From Jeongeupia chitinilytica (GTDB taxonomy: Bacteria; Pseudomonadota; Gammaproteobacteria; Burkholderiales; Chitinibacteraceae): DNA of 60,337 nt. The first letter of the stretch is position 1. Each line of letters begins with the position of its first letter. The DNA lies in contig NZ_BMYO01000012.1 of assembly GCF_014652315.1 (NCBI RefSeq), forward strand, positions 1-60,337, read 5' to 3'. Of this stretch, positions 1 to 7,990 are shown one piece after another. The position numbers and the translations under genes were made by a program. The notes under the pieces were generated by a model. The model was given only the letters and a program-made list of their open reading frames with translations, ran no database searches and had not been told where the DNA came from.

Positions 1-64
1 ACAACAGGCGCTGGTCCTGGTTGAACGCGGCGGCGAATGACGCGAGCAGGCTGGTGAGGTCCAT
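1..64 (-). CDS. Partial CDS at window edge, possibly VgrG-like N-terminus
   Basis: Only the first 21 codons are visible (MDLTSLLASFAAAFNQDQRLL), running off the left edge. The hydrophobic/alanine start followed by an asparagine-glutamine-rich stretch and RLL resembles the beginning of type VI secretion VgrG spike proteins, but this is weak recognition from a short piece. No clear Shine-Dalgarno precedes the ATG at 64. A good sigma70-like promoter (97-126, same strand) ends about 26 nt before the start codon, which supports a real gene start here. It is transcribed away from the ketone-body operon. The function should be treated as a guess. Confidence 0.4.
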   Translation of the reverse strand, partial: MDLTSLLASFAAAFNQDQRLL

Positions 65-96
65 CGGCAGAGATGAAAGTAAAAGGTAAGTCGGCG

Positions 97-126
97 ATTA
101 TCAACACCGCGATTTTTTCTAGTCAA
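97..126 (-). promoter_or_regulatory. Sigma70-like promoter of the leftward edge gene
   Basis: On the minus strand there is TTGACT (plus 121-126), an 18-bp spacer and GATAAT (plus 97-102), each hexamer matching the consensus in five of six bases. The predicted start near position 90 leaves a leader of about 26 nt before the ATG at 64. Confidence 0.6.
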
Positions 127-286
127 TAAATTAAAGATAAACGAAAGAAATTATCTAACGAACGTAAGTACATCCGGCGCCGAACGCGCCAATACCGTCA
201 TGGCCGCGATGGGGCACACAGCGTCATTCAAGCAGCATGGAACCAGTGCCACGCGCACGACGGCAGCATTCTCCAGTTGGAGACAA

Positions 287-304
287 CCGTCTCGATACGG
301 AGAC
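287..304. promoter_or_regulatory. Dyad copy 1, candidate activator site upstream of a sigma54 promoter
   Basis: The sequence CCGTCTCGATACGGAGAC contains GTCTC and GAGAC arms. It is 15/18 identical to the copy at 371-388, with 84 bp centre to centre, close to eight helical turns. Another GGAGAC lies at 279-284. It sits about 180 bp upstream of the predicted sigma54 start, a usual distance for enhancer-binding proteins. The cognate regulator is not in the window. Confidence 0.45.
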
Positions 305-370
305 TTTCGCCAGATTGACGAGTACACCGCTGATTTCAATGGCTATTTTCGTGCGCCCGACCGCTGAGAT

Positions 371-388
371 CCGTCTATATCCGGAGAC
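371..388. promoter_or_regulatory. Dyad copy 2, candidate activator site upstream of a sigma54 promoter
   Basis: The sequence CCGTCTATATCCGGAGAC repeats copy 1 with three differences; GTCT and AGAC arms are kept. Its centre lies about 98 bp upstream of the predicted sigma54 start. In E. coli the AtoC activator of acetoacetate genes binds a comparable upstream inverted repeat; that this is the same kind of site is inference. Confidence 0.45.
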
Positions 389-450
389 ACGCCATCGGAT
401 CCTCCGGCCAGGACCCCAGCATCGGTGCGGCCTGCACGCCGATTCCGGCC

Positions 451-466
451 TGGCACGGAGTCTGCT
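451..466 (+). promoter_or_regulatory. Sigma54 (RpoN) -24/-12 promoter of the ketone-body operon
   Basis: TGGCACGGAGTCTGCT matches the consensus TGGCACGNNNNTTGCW at every fixed position but one (C for the first T of TTGC), with exact GG-to-GC spacing. The predicted start is near 477, giving a leader of about 100 nt before the permease ATG. Acetoacetate and 3-hydroxybutyrate genes are RpoN-dependent in several proteobacteria (AtoC, HbcR), which agrees with the genes downstream. Confidence 0.6.
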
Positions 467-576
467 TCCATACCGGCAGCGCACCAGCACGGGGCTTCCG
501 TGCCGGCAGCCGGCGCGACGCGTGGTGACAGGGGCACGATCACCACCGTTCGCACACATCCACTGGAGGAGCATTC

Positions 577-1968
577 ATGGCATTCGTCATTGCACTGGCC
601 GCACTGGTTTTCCTGATGCTGGCCGCCTACCGCGGTTACAGCGTCATCCTGATGGCCCCGATCGCCGCGCTCGGCGCGGTACTGCTGACCGATCCGTCGG
701 CGGTGGCGCCGGTCTTTTCCGGCGTGTTCATGGAAAAAATGGTCGGCTTCATCAAGCTGTACTTCCCGGTCTTCCTGCTCGGCTCGGTGTTCGGCAAGCT
801 GGTCGAGCTCTCGGGGTTTTCCAAGGCCATCGTCGCCGCGGTGATCCGCTGGATCGGTGCCAGCCGGGCGATCACCGTCATCGTCGTCGTCTGTGCACTG
901 CTGACCTACGGCGGCGTCTCGCTCTTCGTCGTCGTCTTCGCCGTCTACCCGTTCGCGGCCGAGCTGTTCCGCCAGAGCCGGATTCCGAAACGGCTGATTC
1001 CGGGCGTGATCGCCCTCGGCGCCTTCTCGTTCACGATGGACGCACTGCCCGGCACGCCGCAGATCCAGAACATCATCCCGACGACCTTCTTCAAGACCAC
1101 CACGTGGGCCGCGCCGACACTGGGCGTGATCGGCGCGATCTTCATCATCATCGTCGGCATCGCCTACCTCGACTGGCGCCGTCGTTCGCTGCAGGCCAAG
1201 GGTGAAGGCTACGGCACCAGCCTCGTCAACGAGCCCGAACCGGTCGATACCAGCAAGCTGCCGTCGCCGTGGCTGGCGATTGCGCCGCTGGTGCTGATCG
1301 GTGTCGCCAACTTTGCCTTCACAAAGCTGATCCCGCTCTGGTACGGCAAGGAGCACGTGCTGACGCTGCCGGGCATGGCCAAGCCGGTGACGACGGCAAT
1401 TCCGGCAATCACCGCGATCTGGGCGGTCGAAGCCGCACTGATCCTCGGCATCGTCTTCGTCCTCGTCACCGCCTTCGGCACCGTGAAGCAGAAGATCGCC
1501 GAAGGTACCAAGACCGCGATTGGCGGCGCCATGCTCGCGGCGATGAACACCGCGTCCGAGTACGGCTTCGGCGCGGTTATCGCCGCGCTGCCGGGCTTCA
1601 TCGTCATCCGCGAGGCACTGCAGAGCATCCCGAACCCACTGGTCAACGCCGCGGTCACCGTCAGCTCGCTCGCCGGCATCACCGGCTCGGCGTCGGGCGG
1701 GATGAGCATCGCACTGGCCGCGATGTCCGAGCACTTCATCGCCGCCTGCCAGGCTGCCGGCATTCCGCTCGAAGTGCTGCACCGCGTCGTCGCGATGGCC
1801 AGCGGCGGCATGGACACGCTGCCGCACAACGGCGCAGTGATCACCGTACTTGCGGTCACCGGCCTGACCCACCGCGAGTCGTACCGCGACATCTTCGCCG
1901 TCACGGTGATCAAGACGCTCGCGGTTTTCGTCGTCATTGCCACCTACTACCTGACCGGCTTGGTCTGA
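577..1968 (+). CDS. GntP-family permease, probable 3-hydroxybutyrate/short organic acid importer
   Basis: This 463-residue protein is hydrophobic almost throughout, with roughly a dozen inner-membrane segments, and resembles the GntP/gluconate:H+ symporter family in length and style. The ATG at 577 follows a strong ggagga 8-13 bases upstream and opens directly into the first membrane segment. It is first in an operon with 3-hydroxybutyrate dehydrogenase (10-bp gap) and a CoA-transferase pair, so the cargo is more likely 3-hydroxybutyrate or acetoacetate than gluconate; this substrate comes from context only. A sigma54 element lies about 110 bp upstream. Confidence 0.85.
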   Translation: MAFVIALAALVFLMLAAYRGYSVILMAPIAALGAVLLTDPSAVAPVFSGVFMEKMVGFIKLYFPVFLLGSVFGKLVELSGFSKAIVAAVIRWIGASRAITVIVVVCALLTYGGVSLFVVVFAVYPFAAELFRQSRIPKRLIPGVIALGAFSFTMDALPGTPQIQNIIPTTFFKTTTWAAPTLGVIGAIFIIIVGIAYLDWRRRSLQAKGEGYGTSLVNEPEPVDTSKLPSPWLAIAPLVLIGVANFAFTKLIPLWYGKEHVLTLPGMAKPVTTAIPAITAIWAVEAALILGIVFVLVTAFGTVKQKIAEGTKTAIGGAMLAAMNTASEYGFGAVIAALPGFIVIREALQSIPNPLVNAAVTVSSLAGITGSASGGMSIALAAMSEHFIAACQAAGIPLEVLHRVVAMASGGMDTLPHNGAVITVLAVTGLTHRESYRDIFAVTVIKTLAVFVVIATYYLTGLV

Positions 1969-1978
1969 GGAAACCGAC

Positions 1979-2755
1979 ATGAGCGCACTGAAAGGCAAGA
2001 CCGCCCTCGTCACCGGCTCGACCAGCGGCATCGGCCTCGGCATTGCAAAAACGCTGGCGCAGGACGGCGCCAACATCCTGCTCAATGGCTTCGGTGACGT
2101 CGAAGCTGCGATCAGCCAGATCGAGCGGCTCGGCGTCAGGGTCCGCCACCATGGCGCCGACATGAGCCGACCCGAGGAAATCGAGGCGCTGATGCGTTTC
2201 GCCGCGAGCGAGTTCGGCGGCGCCGACATCGTCGTCAACAACGCCGGCATCCAGCACGTTGCGCCGCTGATCGATTTTCCGCCCGAAAAATGGGACGCAA
2301 TCCTCGCCATCAACCTGTCCTCGGCGTTCCACACCACGCGGCTGGCGCTCCCTGCCATGCTGGCGAAGGGCTGGGGCCGCATCGTCAACATCGCCTCGGT
2401 GCACGGCCTCGTCGCCTCGGCCAACAAGTCGGCCTACGTTGCCGCCAAGCACGGTCTGGTCGGGCTGACCAAGGCGGTCGCGCTCGAAACCGCCGGCACC
2501 GCAATCACCTGCAACGCACTGTGTCCGGGCTGGGTACTGACACCACTGGTCCATCAGCAGATCGACACCCGCGCCAACCGGAGCGGCCGTGACTTCGCCA
2601 CCGAGCAGAAAGCGCTGTTGCTGGAAAAGCAGCCGTCGGGCGATTTCGTCACGCCCGAGCAGCTCGGCGCGCTGACCCTGTTCCTGTGCAGCGATGCGGC
2701 GGCACAGGTACGCGGCGCGGCGTGGAACATCGACGGCGGCTGGGCCGCCCAGTAA
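1979..2755 (+). CDS. bdhA: D-3-hydroxybutyrate dehydrogenase (SDR family)
   Basis: This 258-residue short-chain dehydrogenase interconverts 3-hydroxybutyrate and acetoacetate with NAD(H) in the cytosol. It shows the cofactor motif TGSTSGIG (residues 12-19), an NNAG turn, and the catalytic Y153-x3-K157 after SVHGLVASANKS, a signature typical of bacterial 3-hydroxybutyrate dehydrogenases. It starts 10 bp after the permease stop with gaggaa upstream. The product feeds the CoA-transferase genes that follow. Specificity rests on family resemblance plus operon context. Confidence 0.9.
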   Translation: MSALKGKTALVTGSTSGIGLGIAKTLAQDGANILLNGFGDVEAAISQIERLGVRVRHHGADMSRPEEIEALMRFAASEFGGADIVVNNAGIQHVAPLIDFPPEKWDAILAINLSSAFHTTRLALPAMLAKGWGRIVNIASVHGLVASANKSAYVAAKHGLVGLTKAVALETAGTAITCNALCPGWVLTPLVHQQIDTRANRSGRDFATEQKALLLEKQPSGDFVTPEQLGALTLFLCSDAAAQVRGAAWNIDGGWAAQ

Positions 2756-2966
2756 ACCGGCCTCATCGGGCGGCTGCGCCTGTGCATTTCGCTTCCGTCC
2801 GGTGCGCGGCCCCCCGCGGGGCTACCTTCGGATCGTCCTCAGGGACATCGAGTTCATTGCCGTTCCCGTGCTTAGGGCGGAACCGAGCCGCTTTGGCCCG
2901 CTCGCCCGCCAAGACCGGTTTGTCCCGTTTTGATGCCCCAAATCCTCCCGCTTCAAGAGGCACCTC
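2756..2966 (+). other. 211-bp spacer between bdhA and scoA
   Basis: The spacer contains a small GC hairpin (GCCCC 2809-2813, GGGGC 2818-2822) with no T-run, so it is not a convincing terminator. The end provides the Shine-Dalgarno (agagg, about 2956-2961) for scoA. An internal promoter or RNA-processing site is possible but not visible. No coding potential is evident. Confidence 0.5.
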
Positions 2967-3668
2967 ATGAACAAGCTCTTTACCGATGCGGCCAGTGCGC
3001 TGGTCGACATCATCCGCGACGGCCAGACCATCGCCGTCGGCGGCTTCGGTCTTTGCGGCATTCCCGAAGTCCTGATTGCCGCACTGCGCGACAGTGGCGT
3101 GCGCAATCTGACGGCCATTTCCAACAATGCCGGCGTCGACGGCTTCGGCCTCGGCCAACTGCTGGAGTCACGCCAGATCAGGAAAATGATTTCGTCCTAT
3201 GTCGGCGAGAACAAGGAGTTCGAGCGCCAGTACCTCGCCGGCGAACTCGAGCTCGAATTCACGCCGCAAGGCACGCTCGCCGAGAAGCTGCGCGCCGGCG
3301 GTGCCGGCATCCCGGCCTTCTTCACCCGCACCGGCTACGGCACGCTGGTCGCCGAAGGCAAGGAAGTCCGGGATTTCGGCGGCGTGCCCCACATCCTCGA
3401 ACACGCACTGGTCGCCGACATCGCTCTGGTCAAGGCCTGGAAAGCCGATACCGCCGGCAACCTCGTCTACCGGCGCACCGCGCGCAACTTCAACCCGAAC
3501 GTCGCCACCGCCGGGCGGATCACCGTCGCCGAGGCCGAGATCATCGTCGCGCCCGGCGAACTCGATCCGGACGAGATCCACACGCCGGGCATCTTCGTCC
3601 ACCGGCTGGTGCACAACCCGCGACCGGAAAAACGCATCGAACAGCGCACCACGCGCCAAGGAGACTGA
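2967..3668 (+). CDS. scoA: Succinyl-CoA:3-ketoacid CoA-transferase subunit A
   Basis: This 233-residue alpha subunit of the heterodimeric CoA-transferase moves CoA from succinyl-CoA to acetoacetate, making acetoacetyl-CoA. The glycine-rich VGGFGLCGIPE (residues 24-34) and later TRTGYGTLVAEGKEVRDFGG are typical of subunit A. The start has a good Shine-Dalgarno. Subunit B begins 2 nt after the stop, so translation is probably coupled. With the dehydrogenase upstream it completes 3-hydroxybutyrate activation for thiolysis and the TCA cycle. The related AtoD family cannot be excluded. Confidence 0.93.
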   Translation: MNKLFTDAASALVDIIRDGQTIAVGGFGLCGIPEVLIAALRDSGVRNLTAISNNAGVDGFGLGQLLESRQIRKMISSYVGENKEFERQYLAGELELEFTPQGTLAEKLRAGGAGIPAFFTRTGYGTLVAEGKEVRDFGGVPHILEHALVADIALVKAWKADTAGNLVYRRTARNFNPNVATAGRITVAEAEIIVAPGELDPDEIHTPGIFVHRLVHNPRPEKRIEQRTTRQGD

Positions 3669-3669
3669 C

Positions 3670-4326
<657 letters not shown>

Positions 4327-4330
4327 CGAA

Positions 4331-4357
4331 AAACCGGCCCTCCGAGGCCGTTTTTTT
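4331..4357. terminator. Bidirectional terminator between scoB and marC
   Basis: The stem CGGCC (4335-4339) pairs with GGCCG (4346-4350) around a 6-nt loop, followed by seven T on the plus strand and preceded by an A-run that serves the minus strand. The two operons converge here. Confidence 0.85.
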
Positions 4358-4373
4358 CGTTCAGGTCCGCCGG

Positions 4374-5048
4374 TCAGCGCCCAGCGCCCGGCCAGAACGA
4401 CGGGTCCCGCAGCAGGCCGGCGATGCCGTCGATGAAGAACTGGATGCCGATGCAGATCAGGAAGAAGCCCATCAGGCGGGCGATGGCATTGAGGCCGGTT
4501 TCGCCAAGCTTCCAGTACAGCTTGAACGCCACACGCAGCAGCAGCCAGTTGATCAGCGCGGTCAGCATGATGCCGACGCAGACCGACGCATAACCGAGCC
4601 ACAACGGCAGCACCGTGCTGTTGTGGATCGTCGACGACAGCGAGATCACCGCGGCGATCGACCCCGGGCCCGCCAGCGACGGCATCGCCAGCGGCGTGAA
4701 CGAGACGTCCTGTTTGCGCTTGGCTTCCTGCTTCGCCGCATTCGGCAGCGGGCCGTTCTCGGGGGGAAACAGCATCCGGAAACCGAGGTAGCTGATGATC
4801 AGTCCGCCGGCGATCCGCAAGCCCGGAATCGAAATGCTGAAGAAATCCATGATCAGTGCCCCGACGAGCAGGAACACGATCAGGATCTCGGCCATGTAGA
4901 TGCAGGCGCGCTTGAGCTGCCGCTGCCGTTCCTCGTCGGAGAGGTCGGCCGTGATCGACAGCACCAGCGGTGCCGCCGACAGCGGATTGGTGATCGGCAG
5001 CAGCGCCAGCAGCGCGGCCAGGACGTAGGAGAAGATCGCGGCGATCAT
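4374..5048 (-). CDS. MarC-family integral membrane protein
   Basis: This 224-residue protein has about six transmembrane segments and an ITNPLSAAPLVLSIT loop near residues 19-33, characteristic of the MarC/UPF0056 family. The family was once linked to antibiotic resistance, but its substrate is unsettled. The ATG at 5048 has AGGGG just upstream on its strand. It begins 16 nt after the stop of the phosphofructokinase gene, so the two probably share a transcript, ending at the bidirectional terminator 4331-4357. No functional link between the two is evident. Confidence 0.85.
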   Translation of the reverse strand: MIAAIFSYVLAALLALLPITNPLSAAPLVLSITADLSDEERQRQLKRACIYMAEILIVFLLVGALIMDFFSISIPGLRIAGGLIISYLGFRMLFPPENGPLPNAAKQEAKRKQDVSFTPLAMPSLAGPGSIAAVISLSSTIHNSTVLPLWLGYASVCVGIMLTALINWLLLRVAFKLYWKLGETGLNAIARLMGFFLICIGIQFFIDGIAGLLRDPSFWPGAGR

Positions 5049-5064
5049 CCCCTAACCCTAGCGC

Positions 5065-6312
5065 TTAGCCCCGCTCGAACGGAATCAGTTTTTTCGGCAG
5101 ATGGGAAAATTGCCAGCGCGGATACGCCGGCAGCCCGTCGACGAACGGCGGCGGGGCCTCGCCGACGATCAGCGGCGCAAAGTAGGCACGGCCTTCGGCC
5201 GAGAGGCGCCAGCCGTCGGCATCGAGGTATTCGCGCGGCAGCGGCTTTTCGCGGTTGGCGACGTCGTGCAGCGGCACCGCGTCGATGCGCCAGCGGTACG
5301 GCTCGCTGTCTTCGCGGATGATCGCCGGCATCACGCTGCGCTGGCCCTTGACCGCGAATTCGACCGCGGCCTCGCCCACGGCGATCGCCTGTGCCAGATC
5401 GGTCGCCGAAGCGATGTGCCGCGCGGCACGCTGCAGGTAGTCGGCGACGGCCCAGTGGCACTTGTGGCCGAGCTCGTCCTTGATCAGCCTGGCGAGGATC
5501 GGCGCGACGCCGCCGAGCTGGATGTGGCCGAACGCATCGGCGCCACCGGCTTCGGACAGGAAGGTGCCCTTGGCGTCACGCGTGCCTTCGGCGGCGACGA
5601 TGGTGCAGTAGCCGACGCGGGCGATCGTTTCCTTCACCGCCTTGAGGAAGCGGCCCGGCTCGAACGCGACTTCCGGCGTCAGGATCAGGTGCGGCGCCGC
5701 GTCGTTGTCCTGCGCGGCAAGGCCGGCCGAAGCGGCGATCCAGCCGGTGTGGCGGCCCATCACCTCGAGGATGAAGACCTTGGTCGAGCTGGCGGCCATC
5801 GACGCCACGTCGAGGCCGGCTTCGCGGATCGCGGTGCCGACGTACTTGGCGACCGAACCGAAGCCCGGCGAGCAGTCGCTGTGCGGCAGGTCATTGTCGA
5901 TGGTCTTCGGCACGTGCACCGCGGTCAGGTCGTAGCCGTGGTACTGGGCGAATTCGGCGACCTTGAGGCAGGTGTCGGCCGAGTCGCCGCCGCCGTTGTA
6001 GAACAGGTAACCGATGTCGTGGGCGGCGAAGAGTTCGAACAGCCGCGTCAGCTCGGCGCCGTGGCGCAGCTTGTGCCGGCACGAACCGAAGGCGCCGCCG
6101 GGCGTCGTCTTCAGTGCAGCGAGGTCGGCATCGCTCAGCTGAGCGGTATCGATCAGCACCTCGTCGAGCGCACCGAGGATGCCGTTCTGTGCGGCGTAAA
6201 CGGTCCCGATCACGTCGGGATGGCGCCGTGCGGCGCTGATGACGCCGTAGGCTGAGGCGTTGATGACCGGGGTGACACCGCCCGATTGGGCGTAAAGCGC
6301 ATTCTTCGGCAT
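5065..6312 (-). CDS. pfp: Pyrophosphate-type 6-phosphofructokinase
   Basis: This 415-residue cytosolic enzyme phosphorylates fructose 6-phosphate. It opens with MPKNALYAQSGGVT, has GGGDSAD (107-113) in the phosphoryl-donor site, PKTIDND (135-141) around the catalytic aspartates, and MGRH (185-188) for substrate binding. These motifs and the length fit the PPi-utilising group rather than the roughly 320-residue ATP enzymes, which would make the step reversible. The ATG at 6312 has GGAG about 10 nt upstream; longer starts lack a ribosome site and family resemblance. It is followed by marC on the same transcript. The donor assignment is inference. Confidence 0.88.
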   Translation of the reverse strand: MPKNALYAQSGGVTPVINASAYGVISAARRHPDVIGTVYAAQNGILGALDEVLIDTAQLSDADLAALKTTPGGAFGSCRHKLRHGAELTRLFELFAAHDIGYLFYNGGGDSADTCLKVAEFAQYHGYDLTAVHVPKTIDNDLPHSDCSPGFGSVAKYVGTAIREAGLDVASMAASSTKVFILEVMGRHTGWIAASAGLAAQDNDAAPHLILTPEVAFEPGRFLKAVKETIARVGYCTIVAAEGTRDAKGTFLSEAGGADAFGHIQLGGVAPILARLIKDELGHKCHWAVADYLQRAARHIASATDLAQAIAVGEAAVEFAVKGQRSVMPAIIREDSEPYRWRIDAVPLHDVANREKPLPREYLDADGWRLSAEGRAYFAPLIVGEAPPPFVDGLPAYPRWQFSHLPKKLIPFERG

Positions 6313-6401
6313 GGCCGGCTCCGAGCTGGGTTTCTTCCTCATTAATTTGGCGCAGTGCAGCAGCCCGGGCCATCGGGAGTTTCCGACATGGGGCAATCCC
6401 T

Positions 6402-6449
6402 GTGCGCCGCGTTGTCGGGCGCACCATGACGGGGCATGAACCATGGTGC
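6402..6449. promoter_or_regulatory. Two overlapping inverted repeats between pfp and the ATP-grasp operon
   Basis: Arms GTGCGCC (6402-6408) and GGCGCAC (6418-6424) are separated by 9 nt. Arms GCACCATG (6421-6428) and CATGGTGC (6442-6449) are separated by 13 nt and share GCAC with the first pair. They lie mid-way in the 225-bp divergent region, about 90 bp from each start codon, so they may be operators for either or both genes. No confident -35/-10 pair was found nearby. Confidence 0.35.
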
Positions 6450-6537
6450 AACCGGCCGCCGGGGCCGTCAAACCGTCGCCGGAACCGGGCACGCTCCTTG
6501 CTGGACATCAGGGGTAGCCAGGAGTCAGGAGCACACC

Positions 6538-7965
6538 ATGCACAGAATCCATCCCCCGCTCGCCGGCTGCTTTGACGAGATGCTCGCCGACGACGGCGAA
6601 ACGCGCGGCCATTACCGCGACTTCCTCCAGTGGCTGACCGCGCAGTCGCCGGAGACGCTGGGTCAGCGCCGCCACGAGGCCGAACTGCTGTTCCACCGCG
6701 TCGGCATCACCTTCGCCGTCTACGGCGACGACAGCGGGTCCGAGCGGCTGATCCCGTTCGACACGATTCCGCGCATCCTGCCGGCCAGCGAATGGCAGGT
6801 GCTCGAGGTCGGCCTCCGGCAGCGCACCGCAGCGCTGAACGCCTTCCTGCACGACATCTACCACGAGCAGCACATCCTGCGCGCCGGGCTGGTGCCGGCC
6901 GAGCAGGTGATGGTCAACAACCAGTATCAGGTCGCGATGCAGGGGCTGGACCTGCCGCACCGCACCTATGCGCACATTGCCGGCGTCGACGTGATCCGCC
7001 ATGCCGACGGCGGCTACTACGTGCTCGAGGACAACCTGCGCGTGCCGTCCGGCGTCAGCTACATGCTCGAGAACCGCAAGATGATGATGCGGCTGTTTCC
7101 CGAGCTGTTCGCCCGCTACGCGGTCGCCCCGGTCGAGCACTACCCGAGCCTGCTGCACGATACGCTGCGCGAGGCGACGCACGCCGACAATCCGACCGTC
7201 GTCGTCATGACGCCGGGGCATTACAACAGCGCCTACTTCGAACACGCCTTTCTCGCGCAGCAGATGGGCGTCGAGCTGGTCGAGGGCCGCGACCTGTTCG
7301 TCGAGCGCGACCACGTCTACATGCGCACCACGGCCGGCCCCCGTCAGGTCGACGTGATTTACCGGCGGATCGACGACATCTACCTCGATCCGCTGGTGTT
7401 TCGCGCCGATTCGATGCTCGGCGTACCGGGTCTGCTGTCGGCCTACCGCAAGGGCAACGTGATCCTCGCCAACGCCATCGGCACCGGCGTCGCCGACGAC
7501 AAGTCGATCTACCCCTACGTGCCGGAAATGATCCGCTTCTACCTGTCGGAGGAGCCGGTCCTCAACAACGTGCCGACCTGGCAGTGCCGCAAGCCCGACG
7601 AGCTCTCGCATGTACTGGCCCATCTCCATGAGCTGGTCGTCAAGGAAGTCCACGGCGCCGGCGGCTACGGCATGCTGATCGGGCCGAAGGCGAGCCGCGC
7701 CGACATCGACGACTTCCGCGCCCGGCTGCTCGCCGATCCGGCCAACTACATCGCCCAGCCGACGCTGGCGCTGTCGACCTGCCCGACCTTCGTCGACGAG
7801 GGCATCGCCCCGCGGCACATCGACCTGCGGCCCTTCGTGCTGTCGGGCAAGGACGTGCGCATCGTCCCGGGCGGGCTGTCGCGCGTTGCACTGACGCGCG
7901 GCTCGCTGGTCGTCAACTCGTCGCAGGGCGGCGGGACCAAGGACGCCTGGGTGCTCGAAGCCTAG
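6538..7965 (+). CDS. Circularly permuted ATP-grasp protein (predicted peptide ligase)
   Basis: This 475-residue protein matches the circularly permuted ATP-grasp family (older names DUF404/DUF407). Recognisable stretches are GVSYMLENRK, VVVMTPGHYNSAYFEHAFLA, VDVIYRRIDDIYLDPL and a C-terminal SRVALTRGSLVVNSSQGGGTKDAWVLE. Family analyses (amidoligase surveys by Aravind and colleagues) predict peptide-bond formation using ATP. The ATG at 6538 follows caggagcacacc; earlier in-frame starts run through the promoter region. It leads a tight operon with alpha-E, transglutaminase-like and Anbu genes. The peptide product and acceptor are unknown. Confidence 0.9.
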   Translation: MHRIHPPLAGCFDEMLADDGETRGHYRDFLQWLTAQSPETLGQRRHEAELLFHRVGITFAVYGDDSGSERLIPFDTIPRILPASEWQVLEVGLRQRTAALNAFLHDIYHEQHILRAGLVPAEQVMVNNQYQVAMQGLDLPHRTYAHIAGVDVIRHADGGYYVLEDNLRVPSGVSYMLENRKMMMRLFPELFARYAVAPVEHYPSLLHDTLREATHADNPTVVVMTPGHYNSAYFEHAFLAQQMGVELVEGRDLFVERDHVYMRTTAGPRQVDVIYRRIDDIYLDPLVFRADSMLGVPGLLSAYRKGNVILANAIGTGVADDKSIYPYVPEMIRFYLSEEPVLNNVPTWQCRKPDELSHVLAHLHELVVKEVHGAGGYGMLIGPKASRADIDDFRARLLADPANYIAQPTLALSTCPTFVDEGIAPRHIDLRPFVLSGKDVRIVPGGLSRVALTRGSLVVNSSQGGGTKDAWVLEA

Positions 7966-7990
7966 GGCGCAACAACGGGGAGAAACCATC

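Larger units (their letters stand above)
65..576. other. 512-bp divergent intergenic region
   Basis: No credible gene lies here. From 85 to 165 the DNA is AT-rich and carries the promoter of the leftward edge gene. From 270 to 470 it carries two copies of an imperfect dyad (287-304, 371-388) and a sigma54-type -24/-12 element (451-466) facing the ketone-body operon. A purine-rich Shine-Dalgarno (ggagga) sits at about 564-569 before the ATG at 577. Reading frames through the region look like GC-driven shadows. Confidence 0.7.

Noticed and set aside
343..2427. 694-codon open frame antisense to the permease and bdhA
   Set aside because: It lies opposite two clear genes, is dominated by D/R/H/Q as expected from reverse-complemented GC-rich codons, and has no domain or ribosome site.
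2809..2822. Terminator between bdhA and scoA
   Set aside because: The GC hairpin has no T-run and the genes form one pathway.
6361..6410. Second sigma54 element before the ATP-grasp operon
   Set aside because: GGGCAATCCCTGTGC has GG-GC at the right spacing but too many mismatches in the flanking consensus.
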